DNA from: Pseudomonadota bacterium
GTDB taxonomy: Bacteria; Desulfobacterota; Syntrophia; Syntrophales; UBA8958
Direction of reading: 5' to 3'
Length of the DNA: 34,734 nt
Assembly (NCBI GenBank): GCA_030057915.1
Contig: JASGUC010000021.1
Coordinates: 1 to 34,734, forward strand
Below the pieces are notes generated by a model. It was given only the letters and a program-made list of their open reading frames with translations, made no database searches and had not been told where the DNA came from. Position numbers and translations under genes: made by a program. Numbering within the stretch: the stretch's first letter is position 1; each line of letters begins with the position of its first letter. Positions 14,853-23,262 of the stretch are shown in pieces.

Positions 14853-15644
14853 TCAGAACCACCTCTTCCGTCTGCGATAGGATTTGACGTCCCGATAGGC
14901 CCGGGCGCCGCCCGCTGCCCCGACCCCCAGATAAAATTCCTTGATATCGGGATTCTCGACCAGCTCCTCGGCCTGGCCCTCCATGACGATCTTGCCGTTC
15001 TCCATCACGTAACCGTAATGGGCGATCTGGAGGGCCATGTTGGCGTTCTGTTCCACCAGGACGATGGTGGCCCCCTGTTCTTCATTTATCTTCTTGATGA
15101 TGCCGAAGATCTCCTTGACAATGAGGGGAGCCAGGCCGAGAGAGGGCTCGTCGAGAAGCAGCAGCTCCGGCTTGGCCATGAGGGCCCGACCGATGACCAG
15201 CATCTGCAGCTCCCCGCCACTGCAGTAGCCCGCCTTGGACCGGCGACGGGCCACCAGGGCGGGAAAATAGTGATAGACCATTTCGAGGTCCTGTCGACAG
15301 GATCTGTCCCTCCGCGCCGCGGTGCCCACGCGAAGATTCTCCTCTATGGTGAGATACTTGAATGGCTGACGGCCTTCCAGGACCTGGATGATCCCCATGC
15401 GGGTAATGGCTTCGGGGGACTGGTTGTGGATGCCCCTTTCCTGGAAGATGATCTCGCCGTCGGTTACCTTGCCGTTTTCCGGTTTCAGCAGACCCGATAT
15501 GGCCTTGAGGGTAGAGGTCTTGCCGGAACCGTTGCTGCCCAGAAGCGACACGATCTTCCCCTTCTCCACATTCAGGGACACCCCTTTGAGGATCTGGATA
15601 ACATCCGAATACACCACGGAGATGTTGTTGACCTTAAGCAGCAT
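14853..15644 (-). CDS. livF: Branched-chain amino-acid-type ABC transporter ATPase LivF
   Basis: A 263-aa ATP-binding subunit on the cytoplasmic face of a high-affinity uptake system. Walker A is GSNGSGKT at 36-43. The signature segment reads CSGGELQMLVIGRAL, with Cys in place of the usual Leu, and Walker B is LLLLDEPSLGL. The last 25 residues are an unusual basic tail (YRDVKSYRRRKRWF). An SD (GGAG) precedes the ATG. It is the last gene of the liv run, 12 bp after livM, and faces recJ across 29 bp. The substrate may be branched-chain amino acids or, given the synthetase in the same operon, other carboxylates. Confidence 0.93.
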   Translation of the reverse strand: MLLKVNNISVVYSDVIQILKGVSLNVEKGKIVSLLGSNGSGKTSTLKAISGLLKPENGKVTDGEIIFQERGIHNQSPEAITRMGIIQVLEGRQPFKYLTIEENLRVGTAARRDRSCRQDLEMVYHYFPALVARRRSKAGYCSGGELQMLVIGRALMAKPELLLLDEPSLGLAPLIVKEIFGIIKKINEEQGATIVLVEQNANMALQIAHYGYVMENGKIVMEGQAEELVENPDIKEFYLGVGAAGGARAYRDVKSYRRRKRWF

Positions 15645-15656
15645 GGTCCGGTCTCC

Positions 15657-16727
15657 TCAGTACGAAAACGGCCAGAGCCGGAAACTGGAACGGACGATGC
15701 GCCACACCTCCGCCAGTCCCCGAGGCTCGAACAGGATGAACAGGACTATGGCCAGACCGAAGACAAATTCCCGCAGTGGCGCCATATTCAAGCCCATCTG
15801 CGTCACGAAGCCCATATTCATCATCAAATCGGTGCCCCATCTTAGTATTTCATTCAATCCGGTGATGAAGACGGCGCCGAAGACGGCGCCGGACATGTTG
15901 CCCATGCCGCCGATTATGACCATGGCTATGTATTCCACCGAAAGCCCGAGATTGAAAGGTTCGGCGGTGATGCTGATGGTATAGTAGGCCCAGACCGCCC
16001 CGGCGACGCCGGCGTAAAAGGAGCTGATGGCGAAGGCGAGGAGTTTGTAGGGGAAGATGGCGATCCCCATGCCCTCCGCCGCCCGGTCGTTGTCCCGGAT
16101 CGCGATGAAGGCCCGCCCGTATCTTGTGCGCAAGAGATTGACGGCGAACCATAGCATCGCCACAAGCAGGGTGAAGATCAGGTAGAAGAAGGCCCTGTCG
16201 CCGGCTATTTCCAGGCCGAATATCCCGGCCGTGGGCAAGGTGATCCCCATGGTCCCCCTGGTTACCGACTCCCAGTGGATCAGGACGTATTCGATGATGA
16301 ACTGGCCGGCCAGGGTGGCGATGGTGAGATAGAGTCCCTTTAGGCGGCTGGAGGGCAGGCCGAAAACGAGCCCGGCGATGGCGGCGATGAGCCCCGCGGC
16401 GGGCACGCTTACGAGCAGGGGGGCCCCCCAGCGGGTGGCCAGATAGGCTGCCCCATAAGCGCCGACGCCGAAGAAGGCGCCATGACCCAGGGAGATCTGG
16501 CCGGTGTAGCCGACGAGGATATTGAGCCCGATGGCGGCGATGGCGGCGATGCCGATGGAGTTCACCACATACAGCAGATAGTGGCTGCTTACCAGAGGGA
16601 CCGCCGTGAACAGCAGGACGATCCCGACGGCGGTCCAGAAACGGCCGTAGTCCGTTTCATATACGTTGAGCTGCGTCTCGTACCGCTCGTGGAAGTTGCC
16701 GCAGGGATGGAAGATCCACTTGCGCAT
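15657..16727 (-). CDS. livM: ABC transporter permease LivM
   Basis: A 356-aa inner-membrane permease. After a hydrophilic N-terminus of about 30 residues (MRKWIFHPCGNFHERYET), many hydrophobic helices follow. The LivM hallmark LNILVGYTGQISLGHGAFFG lies near residues 63-82, and the AFIAIRDNDRAAEGMGI loop that contacts the ATPases is in the second half. The length is slightly above the usual 300-330 because of the N-terminus. The start lies one base after the livH stop, with GAGAGGG upstream. It pairs with LivH to form the membrane channel. Confidence 0.93.
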   Translation of the reverse strand: MRKWIFHPCGNFHERYETQLNVYETDYGRFWTAVGIVLLFTAVPLVSSHYLLYVVNSIGIAAIAAIGLNILVGYTGQISLGHGAFFGVGAYGAAYLATRWGAPLLVSVPAAGLIAAIAGLVFGLPSSRLKGLYLTIATLAGQFIIEYVLIHWESVTRGTMGITLPTAGIFGLEIAGDRAFFYLIFTLLVAMLWFAVNLLRTRYGRAFIAIRDNDRAAEGMGIAIFPYKLLAFAISSFYAGVAGAVWAYYTISITAEPFNLGLSVEYIAMVIIGGMGNMSGAVFGAVFITGLNEILRWGTDLMMNMGFVTQMGLNMAPLREFVFGLAIVLFILFEPRGLAEVWRIVRSSFRLWPFSY

Positions 16728-16728
16728 C

Positions 16729-17607
16729 TCAAACCCTCTCTATTTCCACCTGACCGAACAGGCCATAGGGCTTCAGCATGAGGATGACAACGAGGACGAT
16801 ATAGGGAACCACGTCCCGCAGGGAGGGCGATATGTAACCGCCGGTCAGGGTCTCCAACAGCCCGATGATGAGGCCGCCGACGATGGCGCCGCCGATGCTG
16901 TCCAGACCTCCGAGGATGACGACGGGAAAGACCTTCAGACCGATGGCGCTCAGATCATGGACGTTGACGCCGTTGATGATGCCCAGAATGATGCCCGAGA
17001 GCCCCGCCACCAAGGCGGCGATGGCCCAGGAAAGGGCGAAGACGTTCTTTACGTTTACCCCCAGGGACAGGGCGGCCCGTTGATTGTCGGCAACGGAGCG
17101 CATATATATCCCCTGGGAGGAAAATTTGAAGAACAATCCGAAGAGGGCCAAAAAGGTCACCCCGGCCACCAGCGCCAGCGTATAGACCGGTTGGACGGTC
17201 GCGCCGCCCCAGGTCAGGGTCAGCCATTCCGGGAGAAAGTCGGGGAAGGTGTGGAGGTTGCCGCCCCAGATCAGGAGGATCAACCCCTTGAACATGGCCG
17301 CCAGCCCCACGGTGAGCATGATGACGAAGATCAGCGGTTCGCCGATGAGGGGCCGCAGAAAGAGCTTCTCCACGATGAACCCCAGGGAAAAACAGGCGAG
17401 CATCGTGAGGATGAAGGCCCCGTAAATGGGCAGATGGGCCTCCGTCGCGAGGACCAGAAAGATGTACGCCCCGATGGCCAGGAGTTCGCCGTGGGCAAAG
17501 TTGAGGACGCTAGAGGACTTGAAGATCATGACGAAGCCCATGGCGGAGATGCCGTAGAGAAAGCCCACGCTCAGACCGTTGACCAGCAGTTGGACAAAAA
17601 AATCCAT
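16729..17607 (-). CDS. livH: ABC transporter permease LivH
   Basis: A 292-aa inner-membrane permease of the branched-chain amino acid family. It begins with the hydrophobic MDFFVQLLVNGLSVGFLYG and the LivH hallmark SSSVLNFAHGELLAIGAY (about residues 30-47). A second hallmark, VILGGLDSIGGAIVGGLIIG, is near the C-terminus. The length is typical. The ATG has a good SD (AAAGGAG). It is 20 bp downstream of the acyl-CoA synthetase gene, which sits inside the transporter operon. Confidence 0.94.
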   Translation of the reverse strand: MDFFVQLLVNGLSVGFLYGISAMGFVMIFKSSSVLNFAHGELLAIGAYIFLVLATEAHLPIYGAFILTMLACFSLGFIVEKLFLRPLIGEPLIFVIMLTVGLAAMFKGLILLIWGGNLHTFPDFLPEWLTLTWGGATVQPVYTLALVAGVTFLALFGLFFKFSSQGIYMRSVADNQRAALSLGVNVKNVFALSWAIAALVAGLSGIILGIINGVNVHDLSAIGLKVFPVVILGGLDSIGGAIVGGLIIGLLETLTGGYISPSLRDVVPYIVLVVILMLKPYGLFGQVEIERV

Positions 17608-17627
17608 GTTTCTCCTTTCCGGTGTCG

Positions 17628-19550
17628 TTAGCCCGACGTTGTCAGGATGCGGACATTGGTCGTTATTTCCCCGATCCGGCCGTCGCGATAACGGACCTTC
17701 CCCCGCGTTTCCACCTGCTCCACGTCCCGGTACATGGCCTCGATGAGGGGGAGATAGACGCCGTAGATGAAGCGCCGGCGCACTTTTCCGGTCCGGGTCA
17801 GCTCTTCGTCATCCGCGTCGAGGAGTTTGTAGAGCAGGAGGAATTTTCTGATTTTCATCATCTCCGGCAGTTGGCCGTTGATGACGGCTATCTCCCGTTG
17901 GACCAATTCCTCTACCGCCGGCTGTTGGGAGAGGTCCAGATAGGTGGTAAAAGGGATCAGCCGCTCCTCGGCCCAGTTGCCAACGTTTTCCATGTCGATG
18001 TTCACCATGGCGGTGATGTAGGGCCTCGCCTCGCCGAACACCACCGCTTCCTTTATGTAAGGGCTGAACTTGAGGCGGGTTTCGATGAAATCCGGGGAAA
18101 ACGCCTGGCCGGTCTTGTTCTTGATGATGTCTTCCCTGCGGCCGATGATGACCAGATGCCCATCCTGATCCAGATAGCCCGCATCGCCGGTCTTGAGCCA
18201 GCCGTCATGGAAGGCCTTTTCCGTGTTTTGGAAATCGCGGTAGTAGCCGGAAAAAAGGGCCTCGCTTTTGACCAGCACCTCCTGATCCTCATTCATCATG
18301 ACCTGGACGCCAGGCAGGGGCTTGCCCACGGTCTCCGGCTTTACCTCCCCGTCCGGCTGGACCTGGAAGATTCCCCCCGCTTCGGTAAGGCCGTAGCATT
18401 GTTTAAGATTCATCCCCACCGCCTGGAAAAAACGGATCACCTCCGGGCTGATTGGATGCCCGCCGGTGTAGGCGTTGCGCAGTCCGGCGCAGCCGATGCG
18501 GTCCAGAAGCGGCCGGTAGATGACCACATTGGCCAGGCGGCGCAGCAGTCTCGTCGCGGCGGCGGGTTCCCTGCCGTTATCGCGAGCGCTGATGGCGGCG
18601 GCGCCGATAGCCTCCGCGCAATGAAAGAGCCGGCGTTTCAACCATCCCGCGTCGGCCATCTTCACCCTGATTTTCGAGGCCAGATCCTCCCAGAAGCGGC
18701 TGGCGGTGATGATAACCGCTGGTCCGATTTCCCGGAAGTCCTCCGTCACGGTCTCCGGGGTCTCGGGAAAATTCATCGTCATGCCGCTGTAGAGGGAAAC
18801 CCCCAGGCCCCACATCTGATCCACGATCCAGGCCGGCGGAGACATGGAAAGCCAGTTCTCCCCCGGTTGGAGGGCGATGGCCTCGGTCCATTGCCGACCC
18901 ATGGCGATCATGCTCCGATGAGAAAGCATGGCGAGCTTCGAGACGCCCGTTGTCCCGGAGGTCTGAATCATCAGGGCGATGTCCTTGGCATTCCCCCTGG
19001 CGATTTCCCGGGAAAATAGATCCGGCGCCTCTCGGTCCCTCTCCTCCCCGGCGCGGAGCAGATCGGCGTAGGAGAGCAGCCACTCCTCTTCCCGGTAGGA
19101 CCGCATCCCCGTGGGGTCTATATAAACAACCTTTCGCACCTGGGGGATCCGCGCCCGGATCTCGATGAGTTTATCGACCTGCTCCTGATCCTGGGCAACC
19201 ACCAAGACCGCCTGGGTGCGCTGCAGGGAGGTCCGCAGCTCCTCGGGGATGGAGGAGGTAAAGAGGTTGATGGTCACCGCCCCGATGGCCTGGGCCCCCA
19301 ATTCGGAGAACAGCCATTCCGGATGGTTGTTCACCACCAAGACCACGTTCTCCCCGCGTCGAACCCCGAGGGAGGCCAGTCCCAGGGCGGCATGGCGGAC
19401 ATAGCGGAGATAATCCTCCCAGTTGTAGGCGTGCCAGACGCCATAGGCCTTCTCCCGAATGGCGACGGCGTCTCGCCCCAGGACCTCCGCCTGCTTGGAG
19501 AGCAGACGGGGCAGGGTCAACATCTGTTCCGCTGGGAATGCCGTGGTCAT
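17628..19550 (-). CDS. AMP-forming acyl-CoA synthetase embedded in liv operon
   Basis: A 640-aa ANL-superfamily ligase that would activate a carboxylic acid with ATP and CoA. The phosphate-binding loop IQTSGTTGVSKLAMLSH starts near residue 195; the usual TSGTTGxPKG is altered to GVSKL. The A5 motif is CYGLTEAGG. The hinge and adenylate region LKTGDAGYLDQDGHLVIIGR is intact, followed by a C-terminal extension like that of long-chain (FadD/FAA-type) enzymes. I chose the ATG at 19550 (MTTAFPAEQMLTLP). A longer frame to 19580 runs back into livG. It lies between livG and livH. Its placement suggests that the imported acid is activated on entry. The substrate is unknown; long-chain, aromatic and branched acids are all possible. 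Confidence 0.88.
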   Translation of the reverse strand: MTTAFPAEQMLTLPRLLSKQAEVLGRDAVAIREKAYGVWHAYNWEDYLRYVRHAALGLASLGVRRGENVVLVVNNHPEWLFSELGAQAIGAVTINLFTSSIPEELRTSLQRTQAVLVVAQDQEQVDKLIEIRARIPQVRKVVYIDPTGMRSYREEEWLLSYADLLRAGEERDREAPDLFSREIARGNAKDIALMIQTSGTTGVSKLAMLSHRSMIAMGRQWTEAIALQPGENWLSMSPPAWIVDQMWGLGVSLYSGMTMNFPETPETVTEDFREIGPAVIITASRFWEDLASKIRVKMADAGWLKRRLFHCAEAIGAAAISARDNGREPAAATRLLRRLANVVIYRPLLDRIGCAGLRNAYTGGHPISPEVIRFFQAVGMNLKQCYGLTEAGGIFQVQPDGEVKPETVGKPLPGVQVMMNEDQEVLVKSEALFSGYYRDFQNTEKAFHDGWLKTGDAGYLDQDGHLVIIGRREDIIKNKTGQAFSPDFIETRLKFSPYIKEAVVFGEARPYITAMVNIDMENVGNWAEERLIPFTTYLDLSQQPAVEELVQREIAVINGQLPEMMKIRKFLLLYKLLDADDEELTRTGKVRRRFIYGVYLPLIEAMYRDVEQVETRGKVRYRDGRIGEITTNVRILTTSG

Positions 19551-19563
19551 CTCTCTCTCAGCC

Positions 19564-20376
19564 TCACCCCAGATACGCACGAATCACTTCCGGATGCTGG
19601 CGGACCTCCTCCGCCGTGCCTTCGGCGATCTTTTCCCCGAAGTTCAGAACGGCGATCCGGTGGGACACGCTCATGACGATGGCCATGTCATGCTCAACAA
19701 GGATGATCGTCTGGCCCCAAGCGGAGTTTATCTCCGTTATGAACCTCACCATGTCTTCCTTTTCTTCCAGGGTCATGCCGGCGAAAGGCTCGTCCAGGAC
19801 CAGCAGTCTTGGCTCCAGGGCCAGCGCCCTTCCCAGCTCCACCCGTTTCATCAGCCCATAGGGAAGCGAGGCCACGGTCTTTTGCCTTATGGACTGCATC
19901 TCCAGAAAATCGATGAGTTCCTCTATCAACTTGCGGTGGCGAACCTCCTCGCGGCGCACCGACGGCAGATAGAGCGCGGCCCCGGGAAAGCTGTAATTGC
20001 AATAGAGATGCCGGGCCAGCAGCATGTTCGCCAATACGGTCATGCCGGGGAACAGCTCGATATTCTGAAAGGTTCTGCCGATGCCAACCCTCACCAGTTC
20101 GTGGGCGCGCAGATGGGTGATGTCCCGGCCGTTGAAGAGGATCTGGCCGCTTGCCGCACGATAGAAGCCGGTGATGCAGTTCATGAGGCTTGTCTTGCCA
20201 GCGCCGTTGGGCCCGATGACGGCAAACAGCTCTCCGTTTGCCACCTGTAAATCGATATTGTTCAGGGCCTTGATGCCGCCGAAGTTCAGACAGACGTTCC
20301 TGATCTCCAGGTGGGCCCGTCGTTCCTCCTCCGTCCGTGCGGCAAATATCGCCGGCTGTCCCCGATAGGCTTTCAT
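19564..20376 (-). CDS. livG: ABC transporter ATPase LivG
   Basis: A 270-aa ATP-binding subunit. Walker A is GPNGAGKT at 55-62, the Q-loop region has GIGRTFQNIELFPGMTV, and Walker B is LLVLDEPFAGM. The signature is SLPYGLMKRVELGRAL, differing from the LSYGxQRRxEIARAL usual in LivG; I believe this form is common in liv systems of this sort. The C-terminal GEKIAEGTAEEVRQHPEVIRAYLG is standard. An N-terminal extension of about 20 residues precedes the domain; the SD before the ATG at 20376 is weak, so a later start cannot be excluded. It begins 13 bp after the livK stop. Confidence 0.93.
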   Translation of the reverse strand: MKAYRGQPAIFAARTEEERRAHLEIRNVCLNFGGIKALNNIDLQVANGELFAVIGPNGAGKTSLMNCITGFYRAASGQILFNGRDITHLRAHELVRVGIGRTFQNIELFPGMTVLANMLLARHLYCNYSFPGAALYLPSVRREEVRHRKLIEELIDFLEMQSIRQKTVASLPYGLMKRVELGRALALEPRLLVLDEPFAGMTLEEKEDMVRFITEINSAWGQTIILVEHDMAIVMSVSHRIAVLNFGEKIAEGTAEEVRQHPEVIRAYLG

Positions 20377-20389
20377 CCCGATGGCCCGT

Positions 20390-21598
20390 TCACTTCAGTA
20401 AGCGTATCTTCTCCTTGCCCGGCACGAAGAACTGGGTCAGGGGCGTGTAGGATCCGTTTTCCTGAACCCGGACGATCCGGGCCTTGAAGGAGGCGCCATG
20501 ATTGTTCTTCGTGTATGTCACGTTTGGAACCAGACCGCCAAAATCTTCGTTTTGAAAGGATTCCATGGCCTTGTTGATCGTCTCCCGGTCAATGCGCCCG
20601 AATTTTTCGTGCGCCCGGAGCAAGGCCCGCTCCATGATCATCCCCACGACCACTCCCTCCCAATAGGAGGCATCGAATCCATTCACCGTTTTGTAGCGCT
20701 TCCATAATTCCTCCATGACCTTGATTCCCGGTGTGCGGTCCAAGGGGAGGCCGCCAGGGAACTGCATCAGCAGCCGGTCTTTGATGAGCCCCTTGCCCAG
20801 GCGGAAGAAGTCAGGATCCGTGGAGGTCCAGGTGCCGAAAAACATGGGATTGTAGCCGATGCGGTCGGCGCTTTTGAAGGTGGTGACGATGGCGGAAGGG
20901 AGCATCTGCATAATGACATACTGGGCGCCCTTATTCTGGAGCCGGAGGAGTTCCGTATTGAGATCGACGGTTTTGGGGGGAAACTCCTCCACGGCCACGA
21001 TATCCACCTTGACCTTTTTCGCATATTCCCGACTGGGTCGGTGGATGGAGCGGCCGTAGGCGTTGTTGTAGGTGAGCAGACCGACCTTGGGGGCGGCATT
21101 ACCCTGATGGACGGCCCGGATGTAGTCCAGGATGGCGTAACAGTCCATCTTGTAGCTTCCGAAGGGAAGATACATGTAATCAATGGGTGACTCGAGGATT
21201 TCCCAGCTCGTGGAATAATTGATGGTGGGGATTTTATGGGCCTGAATGATGGGCTTGGCCGCGAGCCCCTCGCCGGCCCCCCAGGTGGCGATCATGTCCA
21301 CCTTCTCCTGGACGGCGAACTTACGCACCGCCGCCACCGCTTCCGGGACCTTGTAGGCCGTGTCCACCAGCAGCATTTCGATGCGATTTCCCCCAACGCC
21401 CCCCTTGACTTCGTTTACATAGCGGAAATAATCCTGCTGCCCCCGGGCGTGAAACTGGCCCCAACTGGAGGCGGGGCCCGTCATGTTGATCGCCGCCCCC
21501 ACCTTTATGACCTTCGCCGCCGCCCATCCGGCGCCGCCCAGCGTCATCAGGCCCACTATCGCCCCGATGACGATCCCTCTCGCGATCCTTGCCCTCAT
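20390..21598 (-). CDS. livK: Periplasmic substrate-binding protein of the liv system
   Basis: A 402-aa type I periplasmic binding protein. The N-terminus is a clear Sec signal: basic MRARIARG, then IVIGAIVGLMTLGGAGWAAA, with likely cleavage before KVIKVG. No lipobox cysteine is seen. The mature part has the family's opening IKVGAAINMTGPASSWGQ and the lobes typical of amino-acid and amide receptors. It is the first gene of the operon and has a strong SD (AAAGGAGG) six bases before its ATG. Only about 35 bp separate the ATG from two intrinsic terminators, so its own promoter must overlap or precede them. Ligand specificity cannot be read from sequence. Confidence 0.9.
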   Translation of the reverse strand: MRARIARGIVIGAIVGLMTLGGAGWAAAKVIKVGAAINMTGPASSWGQFHARGQQDYFRYVNEVKGGVGGNRIEMLLVDTAYKVPEAVAAVRKFAVQEKVDMIATWGAGEGLAAKPIIQAHKIPTINYSTSWEILESPIDYMYLPFGSYKMDCYAILDYIRAVHQGNAAPKVGLLTYNNAYGRSIHRPSREYAKKVKVDIVAVEEFPPKTVDLNTELLRLQNKGAQYVIMQMLPSAIVTTFKSADRIGYNPMFFGTWTSTDPDFFRLGKGLIKDRLLMQFPGGLPLDRTPGIKVMEELWKRYKTVNGFDASYWEGVVVGMIMERALLRAHEKFGRIDRETINKAMESFQNEDFGGLVPNVTYTKNNHGASFKARIVRVQENGSYTPLTQFFVPGKEKIRLLK

Positions 21599-21633
21599 GA
21601 CTTCCTCCTTTTGCCCTTTTTCCCCTTACGGTT

Positions 21634-21663
21634 AAAAAAAAGGCCGGGATGATCTCCACGGCC
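21634..21663 (-). terminator. Intrinsic terminator, second of two after pilR
   Basis: On the minus strand GGCCG-T-GG pairs with CC-CGGCC (21663-21642) around a 7-nt loop, with one bulged T, and is followed by eight T (21641-21634). It sits about 35 bp before the livK ATG. Confidence 0.7.
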
Positions 21664-21700
21664 AAAAAAAACCGTGGGCGCCTCTTAGGTCCGCCCACGG
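21664..21700 (-). terminator. Strong intrinsic terminator after pilR
   Basis: On the minus strand a perfect 9-bp stem, CCGTGGGCG with CGCCCACGG (21700-21692 with 21680-21672), and an 11-nt loop are followed by eight T (21671-21664). This is a textbook rho-independent terminator for the leftward pilS-pilR transcript, 183 bp after the pilR stop. Confidence 0.88.
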
Positions 21701-21845
21701 CTCGTTCGTTATCGTCTGGTCATGAACGCGGCGGGCGGACCTCCCCAAAAAAGCCGCTAAAGCTAAAGAAGAAGGCCCGAAATATACCGGCGCGCCGCGT
21801 CGTCATGTGGATTTTCAAATTCCTCTCATACTTGGATGCCCATGT

Positions 21846-21874
21846 CCTTAATCGATGCGAGGGGGCATTGTCAA
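21846..21874 (-). promoter_or_regulatory. Weak promoter-like pair between pilR and livK
   Basis: On the minus strand TTGACA (21874-21869), a 17-bp spacer and TTAAGG (21851-21846). The -35 is perfect; the -10 is poor. If used for livK, the transcript would have to pass the two terminators at 21634-21700. Confidence 0.25.
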
Positions 21875-21882
21875 GCACTTTT

Positions 21883-23262
21883 TCATTCCCCGTCAACATT
21901 CTGTATCCCCAGCTTTTCGATGCGATAGCGCAGGGAGTCGAAGGTAACATGAAGGAGTTCCGCGGCCCTGGTCTTCGAACCTTTTGTTTTGTTCAGGGCC
22001 ATCTCGATGAGCCGCCTTTCAATCCTTGCCAATTCTTCATTCAACTGAATGCCCGCATCGGGAATGTCGTCGGGAGGGGGACGGTCGTTTTTGACCTGTT
22101 CCCGGTCGATGAACAGGTTTTCCGGCAGGATGATGTTGGTGCTCTCCAGGGCCACGCTGCGCTCGATGATATTCTCCAGTTCCCGCACATTGCCCGGAAA
22201 GGGATAATCCATAAGTAATTCCAGGGCATAGCTCGAAATGGTCTTGATGTCCTTGGCAAATTCCCGGGAATACTTTTCAATGAAATAGCGAGTCAATACG
22301 GGGATGTCCTCTCTTCTTTCCCGCAGGGGCGGCAGCCGGATGGGGATGACGTTGAGGCGATAGTAGAGGTCCTCGCGAAAAGAGCCCCCCTTGACCTTCT
22401 CCTCCAGATTCTGGTTCGTGGCGGAGATTATCCGCACATTGACCTTGATATCGAGGGTCCCGCCGATCCTCCGGAAGGTCTTCTCCTGGACGACCCGTAA
22501 AAGCTTTACCTGAAGCAATGACGGCAACTCCCCAATTTCATCGAGGAAGATGGTTCCGTTGTTTGCCGATTCGAAAAGCCCGGCCTTATCCGTGAAGGCC
22601 CCGGTGAAGGACCCTTTCATATAACCGAAGAACTCCGATTCGAGAAGATTCTCAGGGATGCCGCCACAATTGATGACGACAAAGGGCATGTCCTTCCGCG
22701 GGCTGTGTTCGTGGATGGCCTTGGCCACCAGTTCCTTGCCCGTGCCGCTTTCCCCGAGGATCAGGACATTCGTCGGCGTCGCGGATACCTTCTTGATCGT
22801 GGAGTAGAGTTTCAGCATCTCCCGGCTATTGCCGATCATCCCGCTGAAGGGCACATCGTCGGCCAGGCCCTTGATGAATTGCGCCTCCTGTCTTTTGACG
22901 CCCTTCATTTCCAGGGCTTCATGGACTATCCGCTTTAGCTCGTCGATATCGAAGTTCTTTTCTATGTAATCGTAGGCCCCTTCCTTCATCGCGGAAAGGG
23001 CGGTGTCCCCCGAGGCGAAGGCGGTGATGAGGATTACCTGGGTCTCCGGCTCGATTTCCTTCACCTGTTTCAGGAACTCGATTCCGTCCATCTTCGGCAT
23101 CCGGAGATCGGTTATGACCAGGTCGAACCGCTCCTTGCCAACCCGTTGCAGGGCCTTGTCCGGCTTGCCGCAACAGGCGACCTCATAACCCTCCTGGGTC
23201 AACATGATCTCCAGCAAATCCCTCATTCCAAGGTCGTCGTCAACGACGAGAATCCTGGCCAT
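21883..23262 (-). CDS. pilR: Sigma-54-dependent response regulator PilR
   Basis: A 459-aa NtrC-family activator. The receiver domain (1-115) has the acidic pair at 8-10 and the phospho-acceptor Asp52 in ITDLRMPKMDG. The AAA+ domain (about 140-370) has Walker A GESGTGKE at 170-177, the sigma-54 contact loop GSFTGA at 217-222, and Walker B FLDEIGE. The C-terminal Fis-type helix-turn-helix ends FDSLRYRIEKLGI, the form seen in PilR. In known systems PilS/PilR drive the sigma-54 promoter of type IV pilin. Oddity: the receiver switch-lysine motif reads EKNFD, with Asn103 where nearly all receivers have proline. I chose the ATG at 23262 (MARILVVDDD); it overlaps the kinase gene by 23 bp. Confidence 0.9.
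   Translation of the reverse strand: MARILVVDDDLGMRDLLEIMLTQEGYEVACCGKPDKALQRVGKERFDLVITDLRMPKMDGIEFLKQVKEIEPETQVILITAFASGDTALSAMKEGAYDYIEKNFDIDELKRIVHEALEMKGVKRQEAQFIKGLADDVPFSGMIGNSREMLKLYSTIKKVSATPTNVLILGESGTGKELVAKAIHEHSPRKDMPFVVINCGGIPENLLESEFFGYMKGSFTGAFTDKAGLFESANNGTIFLDEIGELPSLLQVKLLRVVQEKTFRRIGGTLDIKVNVRIISATNQNLEEKVKGGSFREDLYYRLNVIPIRLPPLRERREDIPVLTRYFIEKYSREFAKDIKTISSYALELLMDYPFPGNVRELENIIERSVALESTNIILPENLFIDREQVKNDRPPPDDIPDAGIQLNEELARIERRLIEMALNKTKGSKTRAAELLHVTFDSLRYRIEKLGIQNVDGE

Noticed and set aside
17622..19019. 465-codon plus-strand frame opposite the acyl-CoA synthetase, and a 423-codon one opposite pilS (23735-25006)
   Set aside because: Low-complexity, His/Asp/Gly-rich antisense translations with no family resemblance.
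17628..19580. Longer start of the acyl-CoA synthetase at 19580
   Set aside because: The extra ten residues lie inside the end of livG and are not family-like. The ATG at 19550 gives a conventional N-terminus.
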